Part shown: one piece after another, positions 46,352 through 64,000 of the stretch | How positions within the stretch are numbered: position 1 is the stretch's first letter | Layout of the letters: each line of letters opens with the position of its first letter | Source of the DNA: Echinometra lucunter | Lineage: Eukaryota; Echinodermata; Echinoidea; Camarodonta; Echinometridae | Reading direction: 5' to 3' | DNA: 64,000 nucleotides | NCBI GenBank assembly: GCA_029962745.1 | Contig: CM057158.1 | Location: forward strand, 9,732,819 to 9,796,818 | The notes under the pieces: generated by a model | The model's input: only the letters and a program-made list of their open reading frames with translations | What the model was told of the DNA's origin: nothing | Database searches by the model: none | Made by a program: the position numbers and the translations under genes

Positions 46352-46989
46352 GAGCCACATTGCTCCATGGGGAAGTTTTTCTGCACTTACCGAATTTTTT
46401 ACTTTAACACTGAACTAAAATGCTGTATCAACCCAAACCCCATAGGCTTCAATTTAAAAAATAAATTAACCATTAATCCATAGGCCTGTGTGGGCTTGCC
46501 ACCGATCCCGATTGTTTTGGTGGAGACCAGTAGGTGTGACATAAACAATCACATGAATAAAATCTCTGCTTTTGATTGGTCGGAAGTCGAAATCATGGTC
46601 AAAATAATCACTTTCTTGGACCATGGCAAAGTACTATAAGAAATAATAATTAAAAAAATAAAAAATAAAAAATACGCAGCGTGCATGCCTCATGACGTGC
46701 TTTCTGACCTGAATGGCCTTCCATAGCTGAATACGCCGACAAGTACAAGTGCAAGCATGCCCCCCGCCCATGTTGGCCTAGTTTTTACGTCATCATGGAC
46801 ATTGCGGGGGGGAGATGGGGGATATATCCTCCCCCCCCCCCCCAATATTTTGGTCAGAGGGATGGCCTGTGCAATCATCCCCCAATAATTCACCATGAAA
46901 AAATGAAAAATTACATAGCCTCCTATAATTCTCGAAAAAAAGTAAAGACAAAGACAAAGAGAATGAAGAGCAAAGAAGCAATTTTTTAA

Positions 46990-48260
46990 GGAAATGAAAA
47001 GGAAAAGGCTTTCAGCGCCCGCTCGCTTCACTCGCTCGCATTTTAAGTATTTCAACCAATGAGGTTGTAATACTATCTTTATGAAAGCAAATCGGTTTGC
47101 ATATTGTCTTTCTATCAAATTATATGCCATTATTGTTCTACTCGCATTTAACATGTTTAATATTTTTGTTATCTTAACCAATGCCAATTGATATTTTTTA
47201 TCAGGGTTTATTATTAAATGAAACTGATTTGCATCTTGTCTTTATATTCAATATTATACGTGTACTGTTATAATATAACTGCAAGGAGTCGAACGGGAAG
47301 AAAACCCATAACAAAAGAATTTTCATGGAATAATGGCCTGTGACCGGTAGCCTATTCCTTTCTTACCAAATATGAGAAAGGATCGGATGCTAATAAACTA
47401 TGTCAAGCAGACATTAAATTTGTTTTGATGTTAATAAGAGGAAAAAATGTTGTATGTTAATTTACGATATTTCTGTTTAAAAGAAGAAAAAAAAAAAGAT
47501 TTATGTCTTGTGTTATATTGGAAATAAAACCTGAACTTGAACTTGAACTTGAACTTGAATAAGTTAAAATCATAGAACTGGAGTAATAGTACACTAGAAC
47601 CTAGCTGCACGTTCTCAGTATTTAAAAATAGCCCATTCTCGCTCTCTCGCTCTGCTCGCTCATAGAAACAAGATCAGGCGTCAAGCGCTCTTATTCCCTC
47701 AGCAACATGTCCGAATATTGTAATATTTCTACAGCGAGATGTAAAGCGTTTCTCGAATGGTACATCATAAAATTCATCTAATTTATTTTGGTGGAAATTC
47801 TACGTTTTACTAGAAAGAAACAGAGTTTTTGTCGGTAGCTCACTTCGCTCGCTTATAGAAACAAAATGGTTTTAGATGGCAAGCGAGGCACTAATAAGGC
47901 ATCATGTTTGGCAATTAGGTGATCAAAACTATTTAGATATCTTTTAGGCTATCAAAGAATGTATTTTTTCCTCGCTCGCTGCGCTCACTCGAATATATAA
48001 TGTAGATATTTTATAGACCTATGTATTTTTATAACAAAATAAGACTTCATCACTAACATAGTGTGTTTTCCCCTATCTCGCCTTCCTCGCTTGTAATATT
48101 TGAAATAGAGTGGTTTAGGAAAGTAACAATTGGACCATCGAGGTGCTGAATTAGTCAAACTTTTATATTGCTTGAGTGTACTTTGAGGACAATACCATTT
48201 CTTTTATAGCTAGAAAGTGAAATTTTTCGGCTCGCTTCGCTCACAAAAAAGCGGGATGGT
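46990..48260. repeat. Decayed CGCTCGCT-rich repeat units
   Basis: Scattered CTCGCTTCGCTC/CTCGCTGCGCTC blocks with ATAGAAACAARATGG and GATATCTTTTAGGC phrases recall the subrepeats of the element at 39348-40496. A (GAACTT)n LINE-type tail sits at 47515-47562. Confidence 0.5.
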
Positions 48261-48368
48261 TCATACTCTAAGTACAGGTTCAAGTCCCCTACAGTTCTCA
48301 TTCAAGTAATGAGGATGTACCTCTGCGATATTGTTTCTTAGTGTGTGGAGTTAAATCAGGAGAGCTTT

Positions 48369-48487
48369 TCATGAAGAGTCTTGTCAGTGATTTTCACTGA
48401 ACAACTGTTGTAAGCCATTAAAATCCTTGCATCTGATTGGCTGAGAGCAATTTTTTCAGTGAAAATTACTGCCAAGACTCTTCATGA
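48369..48487. mobile_element. Short inverted-repeat element upstream of SPG7
   Basis: Ends TCATGAAGAGTCTTG/CAGTGATTTTCACTGAA and their reverse complement, about 32 bp each, around a short core. It is 119 bp long, 400 bp before the SPG7 start codon. Confidence 0.75.
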
Positions 48488-48539
48488 TCTTAGGCGTATC
48501 TATGCCACAGAAATATTCTACTTCTGTGATCTACTTAGT

Positions 48540-48891
48540 ATGCCATCGCCAATATTATAGCCATATCGCCTCAGCTCACGTCATTACCGCGTACATGCGT
48601 CCTTGCAGTTAATTGTAAGGTTTATCATTTAAAGTTTTTAATAATCAAAATTTAAAGAATACATTTTGTAAATAATCAATTATTATTTTATTTTAAACTT
48701 TAATTACAAGGAAAAAAAATAAAAGGTAAGATGTGTACTAACATGCTAAATAGTTGTGACTAGCCTCATCTCTAATTTATTATGAAACAAAATGTCAGCG
48801 CCCATGGGTCTTTTGGAGACGTATACTGCGCATTTGTTTTGACATTTTGTTAATTTTTACAGTTGAAAAAACGAAGTCAGCAGTCGTTGAA
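48540..48891 (+). promoter_or_regulatory. Likely SPG7 promoter and 5' UTR region
   Basis: Sequence just before the SPG7 ATG. It contains ACTGCGCATTTG, part of an NRF-1-like motif (NRF-1 controls many nuclear genes for mitochondria), at about 48828. No TATA box is clear. Position relative to the gene is the main support. Confidence 0.35.
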
Positions 48892-62189
<13,298 letters not shown>

Positions 62190-62533
62190 GAGACATGAGC
62201 TTGGATTCCTTGAAACTAACTTGAGTGCATGATGCTCAGATCATGAGGCATGGTGCTGTCTGGATACAGGGAGTGATTCATGCAAGTTGTGATTTCAAAC
62301 GTTACACCCACCTTTGTGGAATATGAGCAGTGAATGTGGAAAATTTTCTGTTACATGCAGTTGAAACTGTGCACGGATACTTCTCATGGCAAAACTCTCC
62401 ATGACGAGGTCCCAAGGAGTTGGAATAATCAGTTTAGCTGGACAGGTGGCCATTATTGATAGGCCCCGTGATATAGCAGTATAGTTATGTCAGTTGTTGG
62501 TCTTCCCGTAAGTTTGTAGGATACCTGTTCCTA
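62190..62533 (+). other. Probable SPG7 3' UTR
   Basis: Sequence following the SPG7 stop codon with no further coding signal on either strand that I can support. It is likely 3' UTR. It is followed by a MITE relic (62534-62712), simple repeats and a family A element. The transcript end is not fixed by the sequence. Confidence 0.45.
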
Positions 62534-62712
62534 TGACAGTTGCTCCAAGTCAATTCCTATGCTACATGAATTTTAACCTCAACCTAAAACCCGACATTAC
62601 ACCTAAACTGAGCCTTAAGACCTAACCTTAAAATATCATCACAAGCCTTACCCTGATCCTTTATCATTGAAGAAAAAAAGCCTTGAGCAAATGTTGCAAG
62701 AACAAATGTCAG
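62534..62712. mobile_element. Relic of the MITE family at 10080
   Basis: Ends TGACAGTTGCTCC and the inverse of TGACATTTGTTCT, with a CCTAA-rich core like 10080-10279. It lies in the probable SPG7 3' UTR. Confidence 0.5.
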
Positions 62713-62910
62713 AAGGCATTCTGGAAAGGTCACTTTTCTGAGAGGTCTGTCAATCTAAGGAGCCAGCATAACTAGCTTTTTTAGACAGATCACCCTTCGT
62801 GGAAAGGTGCACTTTGAGCAGTATTGACCCTGTGTGAATTATTGATAATTCATAGATGATGATGATGATGATGTGAACACTAGACATGAGATATCAGGAG
62901 GGTTTTTTCT

Positions 62911-63476
62911 ATCTTTGTGTTTCTTCCTCCATATTTTTCACCGCATGTTACCTCATTATCTACTTCCTCCATATTTTTCACCACATGTTCCCTCATTATT
63001 ATTATTATCATCATCATCGTCATCATCATCATCATCATCACCATCACTATCATCATCGTCGTCATCAATGACAGCTGCTGACGATCAAACACAACATACA
63101 CCTCAAAATGACAACATTCCACATCAGACCTTACAATAGTTTATAATTACTTTAATTTGCTTGATGATTAGGGTGACATTTTCGGGACGGGGTCCAAGAC
63201 TATGTGACCATTTCAGATCTTTCATTGAACCGTATAATGATCATGCCTGAAACCATGGCAGACGAGAATGGAATTGTGTCAATTCAGAAGAGACTTTTGA
63301 ATGCCAACATGATTCAAGCTGGCCATTAAATAAAAGAAAGCTAATTTGAACCTAAACCTGTTTTTAAACACAGCTAAGAAAAAAGAGATCTTTGTGTTTC
63401 TTCCTCCATATTTTTCACCGCATGTTACCTCATTATCTACTTCCTCCATATTTTTCACCACATGTTCCCTCATTAT
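62911..63476. repeat. Two copies of an 88-bp direct repeat around an (ATC)n tract
   Basis: 62911-62998 and 63388-63476 share a block with TTTCTTCCTCCATATTTTTC almost exactly. Between them is a (ATC)n run (62998-63065) and unique sequence. The second copy abuts the family A element. Confidence 0.85.
63329..63334 (+). terminator. Possible polyadenylation signal AATAAA for SPG7
   Basis: A perfect AATAAA hexamer lies 1.14 kb after the SPG7 stop codon. I saw no earlier AATAAA between the stop and here. A 1.1 kb 3' UTR is plausible, but the hexamer sits among repeats and may be fortuitous. Confidence 0.25.
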
Positions 63477-64000
63477 GCCTCCGCCCACCGTAGGTGGTTG
63501 CCGGAGGCATTATGTTTTCGGGTCGTCCGTCCGTCCGTCCGTCCGTCCGTCCGTCCCGTTTTCGTTCTCGCGATAACTTAAGAACCGTTTGACAGATCAA
63601 CTTCAAACTTGGCTCATGTATGCATATGGGAGGGACAATGATCTTATTAGATTTTGGAGTCTCAAGGTCAAAGGTCAAGGTCATAGAGGTAATAATACAC
63701 ATAAAAATGGCTCGTTCTCGCGATAACTTAAGAACCATGTGACAGATTGGCTTCAAACTTGGCTCATGTATGCACATGGAAGGGACAATGATCTGATTAG
63801 ATTTTGGGGTCACAAGGTCAAAGGTCAAAGGTCATAGAGGTCATTATGTACATAGAAATGGTTCGTTTTCACCATAACTCAACAACCATTTGACCGATCA
63901 ACCTCAAACTTGGCACAGGTATGCATATGGGAGGGACAATGATCTGATTAGATTTTGGGGTCTCAAGGTCAAAGGTCAAGGTCAAAGATGTCATTGTATA
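63476..64000 (+). mobile_element. Family A element, plus orientation, cut by window edge
   Basis: Begins with the hairpin TGCCTCCG...CGGAGGCAT, then (GTCC)n, then at least three monomers of 150 bp with AAACTTGGCTCATGTATGCA. Perfect AGGTCAAAGGTCA motifs occur at 63665, 63815 and 63965. It is the mirror orientation of 22498-23811. Confidence 0.88.

Larger units (their letters stand above)
41161..48891. other. Intergenic region between the divergent ABCA and SPG7 genes
   Basis: 7.7 kb that should hold both promoters. It contains several transposon relics listed separately and a CpG-denser block around 43740-44240. Open frames here (for example minus strand 45486-45851, 121 codons) show no family I know and overlap repeats. 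I call no gene. Confidence 0.7.

Noticed and set aside
46690..47187. Minus-strand open frame of 165 codons
   Set aside because: It runs through G/C runs and CGCTCGCT repeat units and has no coherent protein pattern.

Overview
The window is animal nuclear DNA. Its genes are split into many short exons with standard GT-AG introns, it is AT-rich, and its introns are crowded with short transposons, tRNA-derived SINE relics, LINE tails and simple repeats. The repeat style, together with roughly 0.3-1.5 kb introns, suggests a marine invertebrate. My best guess is an echinoderm such as a sea urchin; this is an inference and was not tested by search.

Two protein-coding genes lie head to head. On the minus strand (41110 down to position 1, running off the left edge) is a nearly complete full-size ABC transporter of subfamily A, closest in layout to ABCA3. 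I place 40 coding exons whose phases all join, giving about 1,763 codons before the window ends. Domain order is TMD1-NBD1-TMD2-NBD2, and both nucleotide-binding domains keep every motif. On the plus strand (48892-62189) is paraplegin, SPG7, the mitochondrial m-AAA protease, in 16 exons. It has two membrane segments, an intact AAA ATPase and an HEXXH zinc-protease domain. The 7.8 kb between the two start codons should hold both promoters.

The rest is introns and repeats. Minus-strand gene: 1-5.4 kb encodes NBD2; 5.4-13.7 kb TMD2; 14.5-18.3 kb NBD1; 18.7-41.1 kb TMD1 and the first extracellular domain, including 6.1 kb and 4.7 kb introns. Plus-strand gene: 48.9-54.1 kb encodes the N-terminus and membrane part; 54.6-56.9 kb the ATPase; 57.7-62.2 kb the protease. 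The two genes have no obvious shared pathway (membrane lipid export versus mitochondrial protein quality control).

The most interesting signals are: (1) five partial duplications of exon/intron junctions inside the ABCA gene, one of which leaves an upstream acceptor that could add 65 in-frame codons; (2) a satellite-bearing element in an SPG7 intron with six perfect DR1 nuclear-receptor motifs spaced 156-158 bp apart, plus a second family with the same architecture elsewhere in the window; (3) several families of short elements flanked by TTAA, as expected for piggyBac-type MITEs; (4) large inverted-repeat (foldback) elements in ABCA introns.
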